Positions 1-9,226 of a stretch of 64,000 nucleotides of DNA are shown here, piece after piece. Origin of the DNA: Cyclobacterium xiamenense (lineage in GTDB: Bacteria; Bacteroidota; Bacteroidia; Cytophagales; Cyclobacteriaceae); contig NZ_WIOK01000023.1 of NCBI RefSeq assembly GCF_009467825.1, forward strand, positions 27,763 to 91,762. The letters run 5' to 3'. The notes beneath the pieces are model-generated. The model made no database searches, had not been told where the DNA came from, and worked only from the letters and a program-made list of their open reading frames with translations. The position numbers were made by a program, and so were the translations under genes. The number at the start of each line of letters is the position of its first letter. The stretch's first letter is position 1.

Positions 1-1037
1 GCGGCCTCCCGGCCAAATACGGAAAAGTAGTACCCGTAAAAGGCTCCGGTGAGGATGGGCCGAGGCCAGTTTTCCTTGACGGTTGAACAAAAATCGATGA
101 TCAAATCCGCTACCAGTTCGTGCTGGCAGCTGTAATAATCGATTACATTTCTTTCGGCCTGCGGATCACGAAAGATACCGGCAGATGTATGGCTGCGTTC
201 CTCGGTATCGGGTATGCTTGCGCTAGCAAAAGAAGCGGTACTGTCCGCCCATGCCCGCTGCAGGGCGGTCTGACTACCGTATTTCTTTTGCAGCCATTCG
301 CGGAAATGGGCTTCCATGGCAGAACTAAAATCGGCTTCGTTGCGCATGAAGCCCCATTGATGCCACTCTCCATAGACACCGTTTGCCAGGTGCATCCCGA
401 TGAGTCGATCTCCCTGTGGAGTTTTTGAAAAGGATTGGCAAAAGGCAGCCAATTTTTCCCTGGCCTCGGATTGCCAGCGTTTGGAGGCAAAACTGGCCCG
501 AATCGGAATTCGGGCATCTGCTTCCACCAGGCGGCTAAAGCCTAGTTGTTCATCCGGCATGGGTTCTACGCCATCGTATCGGGTCATCTCTTCCGGATGT
601 AGTTCCATCCACCACTTAGGCGCATTGAGGTGGAATCGAAAAACCACCCCGGCATCGGGGCAAACTTCCAGGACACCGTCTACCTGTTTTTTGGCCAGGG
701 AGAGATCCAGGCTTCCGTCCGCTTGCCAGAACTGCTCCAAAAACAAATCCAGTTGGTACAGCCGTATGCCCTGTTCGCAAAATTGCCGGATATTGTGCTG
801 GGGGATTTCCTCCCAGGACCAGCGGCCGCCAGGGACATCGGTTAATCCGTATTGAACCGGCGCTACCGGCGTTCCGTTCAGGAAGATGGTGGGCTTTCCT
901 TTGTAGGGACCTACTACCGCTGCGGAATAAGCTGCGCCATCTTTCTGGTATTCGGATTGGCAGCCAAAAGCCCATCCGAACAGGGCCATTAAAAGCAAAT
1001 TCCTCCCAAGAGTACCACACAATAGGCTTACATGCAT
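1..1037 (-). CDS. Secreted glycoside hydrolase, GH42/clan GH-A-like lipoprotein (3' part missing)
   Basis: The frame is open from an ATG at 1037 to the window edge, giving about 345 residues without a stop; the C-terminus lies outside. The N-terminus has a hydrophobic stretch ending in the lipobox AFGC near residue 26, so it is probably an outer-membrane or periplasmic lipoprotein. The body looks like a GH-A TIM barrel: QLDLFLEQFW, then HLANGVYGEWHQWGF, where the acidic residue after the strand could be catalytic, then FREWLQKKYGSQTALQRAWAD, a pattern common after the acid/base strand of GH42 beta-galactosidases. The family call is inferred from these patterns, and the substrate is unknown. 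An internal ATG (residue 17) would leave too short a signal peptide, so the upstream ATG is preferred. A tiny ORF ends 5 bases before this start. Confidence 0.7.
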   Translation of the reverse strand, partial: MHVSLLCGTLGRNLLLMALFGWAFGCQSEYQKDGAAYSAAVVGPYKGKPTIFLNGTPVAPVQYGLTDVPGGRWSWEEIPQHNIRQFCEQGIRLYQLDLFLEQFWQADGSLDLSLAKKQVDGVLEVCPDAGVVFRFHLNAPKWWMELHPEEMTRYDGVEPMPDEQLGFSRLVEADARIPIRASFASKRWQSEAREKLAAFCQSFSKTPQGDRLIGMHLANGVYGEWHQWGFMRNEADFSSAMEAHFREWLQKKYGSQTALQRAWADSTASFASASIPDTEERSHTSAGIFRDPQAERNVIDYYSCQHELVADLIIDFCSTVKENWPRPILTGAFYGYYFSVFGREA

Positions 1038-1042
1038 CGCGA

Positions 1043-1204
1043 TCAATTTATTTTGACTAGCTTTTCTAAAACACTTTTGTGAACGGATAGAAAATTCTCC
1101 GTACCGGAATGATTGACAAAGTAAGGGACCGGTCGCTCATTCGCTATCACTTGCTTGTATACCTTCCTTGCCGCAGTTCGAACCGAAGGGCTTTGCTGAA
1201 TCAT
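1043..1204 (-). CDS. Tiny ORF of 53 residues, unknown, possibly a remnant
   Basis: An ATG-initiated frame of 53 codons stops 5 bases before the start of the glycoside hydrolase, so it could be an upstream cistron. The product starts MIQQSPSVRTAARKVYKQV, is basic and has no signal peptide or membrane segment. In the same frame, just upstream at 1211..1303, is a 30-codon ORF (MRTRKDPGTRT...), separated from it by one stop codon. Either these are two small genes, one broken gene, or chance. I do not recognise either. The rest of 1304-1388 holds nothing I can support. Confidence 0.25.
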   Translation of the reverse strand: MIQQSPSVRTAARKVYKQVIANERPVPYFVNHSGTENFLSVHKSVLEKLVKIN

Positions 1205-1388
1205 CAGGACTCAAACCTCCTCATCCGCTTCCAGTTTCGGTTTTAGATCCTTCGAATTTACTCGGTTTCTGGTACGAGTACCCGGGTCTTTTCTTGTACG
1301 CATGGTCGCTTGCGTGTTTCAGACCTATGTCATTTTAAGCGTCGGTCAGCAGCGCGGTCTTTTCATCGGTTTAGATTCACTGGATAAG

Positions 1389-2855
1389 TTACTCAATAGC
1401 GGCTATATTTTTAATCATCCCTCCAAAGATAAATCCATGAAAAGGCAGCACGGAATACCAATACAGCCTGCCCAACAAGCCCAAGGGTCGAAAGGTAGCT
1501 GTTTGAATCAACACCTTGTCTTCAATCTTGAATTCCAGCCAGGCCTCTCCGGGTAATTTCATTTCTGCGTACAGCAGGAGCCGCTTTTCCTCCTTGTCGG
1601 CAATGAGCACCCGCCAGAAATCCAGGGTCTCGCCTGCGGAAATTTCCGTCTCACTTTTTCTTCCGCGGCGCATGCCGACACCGCCTACCAACTGATCCAA
1701 AAAGCCCCGCATTTCCCAAAGCCAGTTGCCGTAATACCAGCCGGTTTTTCCACCAATTTTCCAGACGGCCTGTAGTACCGCTTCCGGGTGGCTTATTTCT
1801 TGCCTACGTACTTCCACAAAGCAGCCGTTTACCGGTACTTCCATGTATTGGGTGAGCCCTTTTTGGAGCAGGTCACTGGTCTGCGCATCCTTCCAGCTGG
1901 ACAAGACCTGGTTTTGTTCGATCTTATCGAATGCCATTCGTATGGCATCATCGTAGCCGATAGGGGTAATACCCAGTGTGGACGCCAGGTTATTCGGTGA
2001 ACAAATCACCTCAATTTTCATGCTGTTGACCAGGTTCTGGGCCAGGGCGTAGGAGGTGGAGGTGACAAAATACAGCCAATAGGAGGAGATTTTTGGTGTC
2101 ATGACCGGCACGATCCCAATCCTTCGGGTCAACCCTCTTATTTTTGCAAAACGCAGCAGCATTTCCTTGTAATTGAGAATGTCGGGTCCGCCAATATCGA
2201 AACTTTGGTTATAGGTTTCTTCTTTCAAGATGACCCCATTTAGAAATTCGATCACGTTTCGGATGGCTATCGGCTGACACTTGGTTTTTAGCCATTGTGG
2301 AGCAATCATGACCGGTAGTTTTTCTACCAGGTCCCGGATGATTTCGAAGGAGGCGCTGCCGGAGCCGACAATGATCCCTGCTTTGAGGGTAGTTAGGGCA
2401 AAGCGAGCGTTGGATAAGATGTGTTCGACGTTCTTACGAGAGGAGAGGTGTTTGGACAATTCCGCATCGTTGACAATACCGCTCAGGTAGATAACCTGCC
2501 TGGCCCCGGTCTTTTCCAGGCGGTCCCGGAAATTGTTGGCGCAGGTAGCCTCCATTTCTTCAAATTTCCCACTTTGGGTAGACATGGAGTGAATGAGGTA
2601 GTAGGCCAGGTCAATATCTTCAGGGATATTTTGCAGGCTGTTTGTATCCAGAAAATCGACTTCAATCACACGAAGGTTTTCCGGAGCAAAACGGTGGCTA
2701 TTGAAGCGGTTTTTGTCCCGGACACAACAGATTACCTGGTGTCCTTCCTGTAAAAGTACTGGCAATAAGCGCTGGGCAATGTATCCGGTCGCTCCTGTAA
2801 GTAGTATTTTCAATGTGGTGGTATTAATTGGTTTTTGGGAGCCAAACCAGGGCAT
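1389..2855 (-). CDS. SDR-family NAD(P)-binding oxidoreductase with C-terminal DUF2867
   Basis: The N-terminal half is an extended/atypical SDR Rossmann fold: KILLTGATGYIAQRLLP is the glycine-rich dinucleotide motif, followed by VICCVRDKNRF and VIEVDFLD, with DLAYYLIHSMS in the NmrA/YtfG-like style. The C-terminal part from about residue 330 (EVRRQEISHPEAVLQAVWKIGG, WYYGNWLWEMRGFLDQLVGG) is the DUF2867 domain often fused to such SDRs. The reaction is unknown; by family it probably binds NAD(P)H and acts on a small molecule in the cytoplasm or at the membrane face. I chose the ATG at 2855; a GTG at 2882 would add nine residues. It follows the large helicase gene on the same strand, and the frame is open right back to that gene's stop codon. 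Confidence 0.8.
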   Translation of the reverse strand: MPWFGSQKPINTTTLKILLTGATGYIAQRLLPVLLQEGHQVICCVRDKNRFNSHRFAPENLRVIEVDFLDTNSLQNIPEDIDLAYYLIHSMSTQSGKFEEMEATCANNFRDRLEKTGARQVIYLSGIVNDAELSKHLSSRKNVEHILSNARFALTTLKAGIIVGSGSASFEIIRDLVEKLPVMIAPQWLKTKCQPIAIRNVIEFLNGVILKEETYNQSFDIGGPDILNYKEMLLRFAKIRGLTRRIGIVPVMTPKISSYWLYFVTSTSYALAQNLVNSMKIEVICSPNNLASTLGITPIGYDDAIRMAFDKIEQNQVLSSWKDAQTSDLLQKGLTQYMEVPVNGCFVEVRRQEISHPEAVLQAVWKIGGKTGWYYGNWLWEMRGFLDQLVGGVGMRRGRKSETEISAGETLDFWRVLIADKEEKRLLLYAEMKLPGEAWLEFKIEDKVLIQTATFRPLGLLGRLYWYSVLPFHGFIFGGMIKNIAAIE

Positions 2856-3014
2856 TTTTTGAAGTTCCGATTGTACCTGCACCGCTCGGTCCCAAGTACC
2901 GTCTGGATGGCTTTTCGGATCCCCTGCCTGCGCCCGTTTTTCCTTAATGTACGAATTCTTTCCGGCATTCCAGCGTTGTAAACGAAAGTACTGCCTGAAC
3001 CGCCGGTTAATGTT

Positions 3015-6000
3015 TTATGCCGTGGGCAGTAACTCAAAGTGCAGCTCGGGTAAAATAATCAGCGTCTCGTCTTTCATGCCTTCCTTTTGCCAGTAAACCT
3101 GATGGTTGACCCTTGCGGCTTTCAGTTGGTATCCTTTCTTTGCCAGGTGCTCCAATTGTTTGAGAAACTGTTTCGAAAAGGTCAGCACGGGTTTTCCATC
3201 TTCTGTCACACAACGCTGCCCATCCACCTTGAGTGAGGCACCGCTTTGTAGGTTTTCCAGCAAGCCTTGTCGGCGCATAAAAAAGTCCAACCAAACGTCT
3301 TTGAAGGACAATTGCATGGCCAACACTGTGGGAGCTGTGTAGACCCGGTGGTCTGTTTTTCGTTCCACGCCTTCCGCGGCAATGGTGTCCAAAAATGGCC
3401 GGTTGAGGTGAATGCTGAGGAAATTTTTGGCACGTGTCAGCGCTACGTATAACAGCCGCTTCTCGGCGTCCGTTTTGGGCGTAAAATTGGGCAGCAGGAC
3501 ATACACATTGTCAAATTCCTTTCCCTTCGCTTTGTGAATGGTGGAAACCAGCACCGTATCGCCGTAATCCGCATAAAAGTCTTCCAACTTGGATTCCCGG
3601 ACAAAGACCAATAAGTCCGACAGGTATTTTTTTACAGGGTGACTTCGTTCAAAATCTGTCAACAATTGGCTGATAGGAATAAACCTGGAACTTGATCGGA
3701 ATTTTACCTCCCATCTCCGTCGGGCCTCGGCCCAAGTTTGGTCATCGATTAGAACGACGGCTTCACCTCCATACAGCAGGCTCAAAAAAGACCGGATCTC
3801 GTACAATTGGAGCAGGTTGAATCCCTCGTTGCTTTGGATCAGCCGGCAGGGGAACCCGTTTTTGGTGAGTAAGCCGGCGACCTGAAGGGATTCTTCATTG
3901 GTCCGGGTCAACACACAGGTACTGCCCGATAGTCCGGCCTGTATGATGCGTTGCACCAGTGGTATCACCAGTTGGTCGCTGTGGTACCGAACCAGTTCGA
4001 TTTTTCCAGCCTCGGTCTGCGTGGCGAGGATGGGGGTTTGTTTCAGACGGGTTTTGATGGTACCTGCGAATCCGTTCGCAAATGCGACCAGGTTGGGTCT
4101 GCTTCGGTAGTTTTCGACCAGTTCGTATTGAACTGCCTTTTTATTGCTGATAAATTGCTCCAGGTATTTTCCACTTGCGCCTCTGAATTCGAAGATGTTC
4201 TGGTCATCGTCTCCCACGGCTATCACGCGCATTTCCTCGTTTTCTTCCATAAGGGCCTGAATCAACGCAAATTCATCCCCGTCCATATCCTGTGCCTCGT
4301 CGATTACCAATACGGCTTTGCTAATCCAGCTTGGCTCCACCTCTCCGTTTCTGATTTTTTGGACGGTCATGGGAAGTATCTGCTCGGATTTTTCCAGGTT
4401 GCCCACTTTTCCCAGCAGGTCGAAGCAATACGAATGAAAGGTTTTGATGGCGATGTAACCGGCAGCATTGCCCAGCAGGCCAAAGAGGCGTTTTTTGAAC
4501 TCGGTGGCGGCCGCTCTGGAGAATGTCAACATCAGTAGCTGCTCGTACTTAATGTCCTCCATCAGTACCAGGGACGCTAATTTGTGTACCAGAACTCGCG
4601 TTTTTCCGCTTCCAGGTCCGGCCGTAACTGCCAGATACTGGTTTTTATGATCGTTTATGATGCGCAATTGGGTTGGGGAAAGTTCGCCAAAAAGCTGCCT
4701 GAATTTTACCGGGGTGATGTTTCGTTTGATTTCATTTTGCCGGCTTCCTTTGAAATACTTTTGCAGGAAGGCTGCATAATTTAGGTGAAAATAATCTTCC
4801 ACAAACTGTAGCGCATCTTTGTAATCGCTGATCATCCGATTGGCATACTCGCCGACAATGTGGATTTGCTGGACTTTGTTTTCGTAGAAGTGTTGAAGTT
4901 TCTGGTAATCTTCCACTTTGTATCGCCGTTTATTGTCCTGCTCCAGCCGCTCGATGTTGAGACGGTTATACACCACCAAAAAACCACCTTCGATCTTTAT
5001 GGCTTCGATACGCGACAAAAAAAAGAGGGCATCCTCCACTTCCTGACTGCTCGCTTCCTGACGGAATAGGGCGGGGGCTGTTTCGAATTGCGTTTTCAAT
5101 TCTTGCACAGAAAAGTCCACGAGGGTTTCCTGTGCCTGAATTGACGCGGTATCCCTGACCTGGCTGGTTTTGTCAAACAGGTAGCCGATGATAAACCTGC
5201 TTAATTCATGCCGCAGTTCCAATTTGCTTTTCAACGCCTCCCTGTGCTGCATACAAACCACCGCCAGGTGATTTTTTGAGGTATAGTGTTGCTTTTTCTT
5301 GATCCAATTTTTGATTGCCCAGAAATTAAAGATGGTTTTGATCTTTTGCGGAGAGGCATCGGTACAGCCCGAGTTTTCGGCTTCTTCATTCAATGCTTTG
5401 AGGTGAACGGTTCGTTCGGTTTCCCCGATTGCTGTCAGTAGGAAGTTTTCCAGTTTCCCGTAGGATTCCAGGATTTCGAGCGACCGGGTTTTGTTTGCTC
5501 CTTTTTTGAGATAGGCTTTGAGGTCTTTGGCATCGGCCAGAATGTTTTCCTCCCGTAATAAGTTGATGATGTTGATGACTTCTTCCCGAACCATGCCCAG
5601 GTGGTCGGAGATGTAGTCGATTCTGGATTCGCCGACTTCATCCGATGCCTCGCTTCTGGTTTTGCTGGAAAATAGCTTTTTTATGATGCGCACACCACCC
5701 TCTTTTTCCTTTTCGAGAAATTTGTTGGAGGCATGGATTTTTTCGATGGCCTCGTTAGCGTTTTTGGAAAGGATACTGTTTGCAAAAATCCGGGGCATGT
5801 TTTGCCCTCGTTTGAGGTAACCGGCTTCTTCCAACGCTGCGATGGCCGTGGTGACCCGGGTTTCCAATTCGATGATGTTGTCATCCCAGCCCGCTTTTCG
5901 CGCGATTTCCAGCGCCGATTGGGAGGCGACGGATCGAAATCGGGTGATGTCTTTGATTGCTTTCCAAATCTGCTGTATTTCTTTTATGCTGAGTTTTGTT

Positions 6001-7826
6001 TGATTCAGCAGGATAAAATGCTTGCTCAAGTCGTCTTCATCAAACAGCACGTAGCAATCTGCCGTGATTTGTTCGTCTCTGCCCGCGCGCCCGGCTTCTT
6101 GAACATAGTTTTCCAGGGAATCGGATATGTCAAAATGAACGACCATTCCAACATCCTTTTTATCGACGCCCATTCCAAAGGCAGAGGTCGCTACCATGAT
6201 GGAGACATCTCCCCGGATAAAGGCATCCTGGTTTTCAGTTTTTTCGTTTTTGGGCATCTTACCGTGGTACGGGCGGGCAGGAAAGCCGTCCCGATCGAGC
6301 CTATCGGCCAGTATATAGGCTTTGCGTGTCCGGGATACATAGACGATCGTAGGACACTGTTTTTCTTCGAGGAGGTCCCGCAGCGTTTGGTATTTTTCCT
6401 CTTCGCTGCGCTTGGGATATACCTTGTAATTCAGGTTGGTGCGCGAGGAAAGGGATTGGAACAAAATTAGCTCCAGGGATAGCTTTTCCCGAAAATAGGC
6501 GCGAATGTCCCGAATCACCTGTTGCCTGGCCGTGGCGGTGAAACACGAAACCGGAATGGCGTCTTCCAGTTTTTTTTTATGCTGAAGGCTTTTGATGAAA
6601 TCGCCGATGTACAAATAGTCGACCCGAAAATCCTGACCCCAGGAAGAAAAACAATGGGCTTCGTCAATAACAAAACGGGCGATGGTTCGTCCCAGAAGGA
6701 GGCGTTCAATGCTTTTGGAGCGCAAGGATTCGGGCGAAATGTAGAGTAGTGATACGGAACCATCCTCCACCCGCTCAAAGGAATTGGCCCGTTCGATTGG
6801 GTCCAACAAGCCGTTGATGGTGGCGGCTGCTGTAATGCCGGATTTCTCCAGATTATCCACCTGATCTTTCATCAGCGATTGCAGGGGAGAAATCACCACC
6901 GTAAGTCCTTTGGTGCTTTCTCCCGACATGAGTGCGGGTACCTGAAAGGTAATGGATTTTCCGCCTCCGGTAGGAAAAACCGCTAAAATCGACTTGTTGT
7001 CGATGGCCGCCTGAACGGCTTTTTCCTGCAAAGCTTCCCCACCAAAGGTACGGTAGGAATCGTAGCCAAAATAGTGCTTGAGGGCCCGATGACTATCCAG
7101 CGACTGCTCGCAATACGGACAGCCCTCCAAGCATGGTTTGCCTCTGAGCAAAAAAAGTAGCCGTTGAACGTCTGGATAATTTTTGTGCACCCAGGGAGGT
7201 GTAATGGAGAATTTGTCCGCAGCACCGATCAAAGCCAGGCAATAGGCCAGTTCGACTGGCTGCTCGGAGATGAGCTGCGATAGCTGACAGTTTTCACAGA
7301 TTTTGGAAGCGTATACCTGCCGAATTAAATTTTCGGCGCTGTTTGGTTTGCTTTCGTACGAGATATACCTGAAAAAGGCCGAAAAATAGCGTTGCTTTCC
7401 CAACAGCAAAACATACAGCGCCTGCATTTCGGGATCTAGTTTCTGGAAGGCGGCCACTTCGTCGAAAAAAAGATCCTTCGCCTTGCGGGCATCGTTTAAG
7501 GGGTTGTTCAGCTCATCTGTCTGCAGTTTATCGTCTTTGAGCAAGGCATGGTAGGGCCGGGATGGAAATAGCAGCGGAGAAAAGTAGAGGGTATCGATCA
7601 CCCGATCGTCGCTTAGCCAGGAGAGGTGTCCCGCTTTTTTGAAAAAGGCGATGTCGTGGTTAAAAATATTGTGGCCACAGATAAACCGTGAATTTTCGAT
7701 AAAGGACAAAAAGCCGCTAATCGAGCGGTCCCGGTAGAACGTTCCTTTGTCAGAAACTGCGGCCATGTCAAAAATGGTATGGCTCACAGGGTCGATCTCG
7801 GCATCTATAAAAGTGATGGTTTCCAT
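3015..7826 (-). CDS. Triple fusion: DEDDh-type exonuclease, RecQ helicase and UvrD/Rep helicase
   Basis: A 1603-residue cytoplasmic DNA-processing protein, about two and a half times the usual RecQ length. Residues 1-130 look like a DEDDh 3'-5' exonuclease: FIDAE gives D8 and E10, GHNIFNHD gives D58, NDARKA gives D112, but the usual histidine five residues before D112 is Asn107. Residues about 170-240 hold CENC and CLEGCPYC, a possible metal site. Residues 255-700 are a RecQ core: TGGGKS Walker A near 287, DEAH at 389-391 followed by CFSSWGQDFR, VATSAFGMGVDK, and QEAGRAGRDE. A long helical linker follows. From about 1050 comes an SF1A helicase: AGPGSGKT near 1070, VIDEAQD, GDDDQNIFEFRGA, STIHKAKGKEFD and LLYVALTRAK. 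A role in repair or recombination is inferred. Similar RecQ-annotated proteins exist in Bacteroidota; I know of no characterised one. Confidence 0.9.
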   Translation of the reverse strand: METITFIDAEIDPVSHTIFDMAAVSDKGTFYRDRSISGFLSFIENSRFICGHNIFNHDIAFFKKAGHLSWLSDDRVIDTLYFSPLLFPSRPYHALLKDDKLQTDELNNPLNDARKAKDLFFDEVAAFQKLDPEMQALYVLLLGKQRYFSAFFRYISYESKPNSAENLIRQVYASKICENCQLSQLISEQPVELAYCLALIGAADKFSITPPWVHKNYPDVQRLLFLLRGKPCLEGCPYCEQSLDSHRALKHYFGYDSYRTFGGEALQEKAVQAAIDNKSILAVFPTGGGKSITFQVPALMSGESTKGLTVVISPLQSLMKDQVDNLEKSGITAAATINGLLDPIERANSFERVEDGSVSLLYISPESLRSKSIERLLLGRTIARFVIDEAHCFSSWGQDFRVDYLYIGDFIKSLQHKKKLEDAIPVSCFTATARQQVIRDIRAYFREKLSLELILFQSLSSRTNLNYKVYPKRSEEEKYQTLRDLLEEKQCPTIVYVSRTRKAYILADRLDRDGFPARPYHGKMPKNEKTENQDAFIRGDVSIMVATSAFGMGVDKKDVGMVVHFDISDSLENYVQEAGRAGRDEQITADCYVLFDEDDLSKHFILLNQTKLSIKEIQQIWKAIKDITRFRSVASQSALEIARKAGWDDNIIELETRVTTAIAALEEAGYLKRGQNMPRIFANSILSKNANEAIEKIHASNKFLEKEKEGGVRIIKKLFSSKTRSEASDEVGESRIDYISDHLGMVREEVINIINLLREENILADAKDLKAYLKKGANKTRSLEILESYGKLENFLLTAIGETERTVHLKALNEEAENSGCTDASPQKIKTIFNFWAIKNWIKKKQHYTSKNHLAVVCMQHREALKSKLELRHELSRFIIGYLFDKTSQVRDTASIQAQETLVDFSVQELKTQFETAPALFRQEASSQEVEDALFFLSRIEAIKIEGGFLVVYNRLNIERLEQDNKRRYKVEDYQKLQHFYENKVQQIHIVGEYANRMISDYKDALQFVEDYFHLNYAAFLQKYFKGSRQNEIKRNITPVKFRQLFGELSPTQLRIINDHKNQYLAVTAGPGSGKTRVLVHKLASLVLMEDIKYEQLLMLTFSRAAATEFKKRLFGLLGNAAGYIAIKTFHSYCFDLLGKVGNLEKSEQILPMTVQKIRNGEVEPSWISKAVLVIDEAQDMDGDEFALIQALMEENEEMRVIAVGDDDQNIFEFRGASGKYLEQFISNKKAVQYELVENYRSRPNLVAFANGFAGTIKTRLKQTPILATQTEAGKIELVRYHSDQLVIPLVQRIIQAGLSGSTCVLTRTNEESLQVAGLLTKNGFPCRLIQSNEGFNLLQLYEIRSFLSLLYGGEAVVLIDDQTWAEARRRWEVKFRSSSRFIPISQLLTDFERSHPVKKYLSDLLVFVRESKLEDFYADYGDTVLVSTIHKAKGKEFDNVYVLLPNFTPKTDAEKRLLYVALTRAKNFLSIHLNRPFLDTIAAEGVERKTDHRVYTAPTVLAMQLSFKDVWLDFFMRRQGLLENLQSGASLKVDGQRCVTEDGKPVLTFSKQFLKQLEHLAKKGYQLKAARVNHQVYWQKEGMKDETLIILPELHFELLPTA

Positions 7827-8112
7827 GCGCGATTGGTCAGAAAAAACGGACGATGGGGTGGAGAGAATGACCTATTCACCCAACTAGCTAACCGATTTTT
7901 TCCAAGTTTAAAAAAATCGTTTAAAAAATATGCGTTTTACATGGAATTTCGTCCCAGGTACTGACAAACTTACGTACAAAAAGGGGGATAACCGCTCCCT
8001 TTTTTTAAATCGGGGTTTTGTCCTCAAGCCTATCTGGACAATCTATTTCATGGCAGCTATTGGAAGGTCCAGCGCTTTTTCCGGAGGTATTCGGGACATC
8101 CCGAAAACCCAA
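7827..8112. other. Intergenic gap with a short perfect hairpin
   Basis: This gap carries the presumed promoter of the helicase fusion at its right-hand gene end and no ORF I can support. At 8090..8105 there is a perfect inverted repeat, TTCGGGA-CA-TCCCGAA, eight bases past the 3' end of the secreted hydrolase gene. It has no T-run on either side, so it may stabilise a 3' end, but it is not a textbook terminator. The part around 7900-8040 is A/T-rich with homopolymer runs. Confidence 0.4.
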
Positions 8113-9198
8113 TTACGGTCGCATTCCCCGGTAAAAATCCCGCATCACCTGTATCATTTCCGGATTTTCCAGGAGGGACTGTTCGGAAAATAGCATGATG
8201 CCGGATGCGGGGGCGCTGGACCCTTGTTGCAGGGCTTTTCCAAACTCCTCTGGGCTTACCTCGCCAGGTTTGTCGTGTGCTTGCACAATGGGCCAGACCA
8301 GCGGACCGGCGGAGGGGATGGTCTGCCCCAGCCATTTTAGGTAGTCTCCCGACCAGCTTACGGGTCGGGCCAGCATCCGGTGGAAAAGCATGGGGGCGAG
8401 TACATCCACCCGATTGGCCAATGCCGGTACGTGTATGCCCAGGTTTTTGTACAAGGCCCCGCCGTGGTCTTCCGGGAACCAGGCGCAATAAAAGACCCCT
8501 AAAAGTGCCTTGGGCTGCTCCTCTCGTAGGATCTTCCCTAAATCGTCTACCCATTGATTCAATACCTCATTTCTCCATTCCCTCCAGACAGTCTCCTGGT
8601 TTTCGAGGACCCATTGTGCCCTGCCTGCGGTGCCTTCGGTTGGAATGTGTAGGGCTTTTGCTGCTTCAAAGAGGCCGGTACACCGATCGCAAAAGCAGGT
8701 TTCCGGAAGTATCGGTTGGTCCGTTTCAAATTGAGCATGCCAATGTAGGTAGTCTAAGAACACACCATCAACCGAATAGTCACGTAGCGTCTCTCGGAGT
8801 TGTTCGACGCGGAAGGATTTGAACTCGGAATCGGTCGGGCATACCCCCATAAACCAATCTGCCGGAGCTGCCCGTTCACCCGCTGCATTGATAGGCCAGG
8901 CCTCCGGATGGGTTTCGATGTAGCCTTTCCCATTCAGGGTGGGGAACTCTACGAACACCTTGCAGCCTTGAGCTTTGGCTGTAGCATGGAATTCTGGATT
9001 CAGGGAGGCTCTTCTGACGAAAACGGCATTTACCCCCAGTTCGTCCAGTTGATAGCCGGCGGTAAGCATTCTTTCCGGATTGCCATAAATCCCTTTGACA
9101 AACGCACGCTCGCCGAAGGTTTGAGAAATAACGGCAAAGGGAAACAGCAGTAGGAAAAGCGTCAAAAAGACAACATTTTTTATCGGGGATATCTTCAT
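8113..9198 (-). CDS. Secreted putative glycoside hydrolase (family-10-like GHL/TIM barrel)
   Basis: About 361 residues from the ATG at 9198, with a clear signal peptide (NVVFLTLFLLLFPFAVISQ, likely cut after Ala/Ser-Gln), so it is exported. The mature part looks like a TIM barrel of the putative-glycosidase type: GIYGNPERMLTAGYQLDELGVNAVFVRR, then DYSVDGVFLDYLHWHAQFE, where the Asp residues after a strand resemble a catalytic loop, then ETCFCDRCTGLFEAA with CxCxxC that could bind a metal, and ALANRVDVLAPMLFHRM near the C-terminus. I cannot assign a substrate. An upstream ATG at 9234 overlaps the macrodomain gene and would put 12 polar residues before the signal peptide, so it was not chosen. 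The gene starts 28 bases after the macrodomain gene, same strand. Confidence 0.7.
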   Translation of the reverse strand: MKISPIKNVVFLTLFLLLFPFAVISQTFGERAFVKGIYGNPERMLTAGYQLDELGVNAVFVRRASLNPEFHATAKAQGCKVFVEFPTLNGKGYIETHPEAWPINAAGERAAPADWFMGVCPTDSEFKSFRVEQLRETLRDYSVDGVFLDYLHWHAQFETDQPILPETCFCDRCTGLFEAAKALHIPTEGTAGRAQWVLENQETVWREWRNEVLNQWVDDLGKILREEQPKALLGVFYCAWFPEDHGGALYKNLGIHVPALANRVDVLAPMLFHRMLARPVSWSGDYLKWLGQTIPSAGPLVWPIVQAHDKPGEVSPEEFGKALQQGSSAPASGIMLFSEQSLLENPEMIQVMRDFYRGMRP

Positions 9199-9226
9199 TG
9201 GGTTGGGTGTGTACTGGTTTCTGTGG

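Noticed and set aside
1100..1240. T-loop-like sequences (GTTCGAAC; GGTTTGAGTCC on the minus strand) suggesting a tRNA
   Set aside because: No acceptor stem, anticodon arm or CCA-end pairing could be built around them.
5733..6470. Plus-strand frame of 245 codons inside the helicase fusion
   Set aside because: Opposite to conserved RecQ motifs; no domain features in its product.
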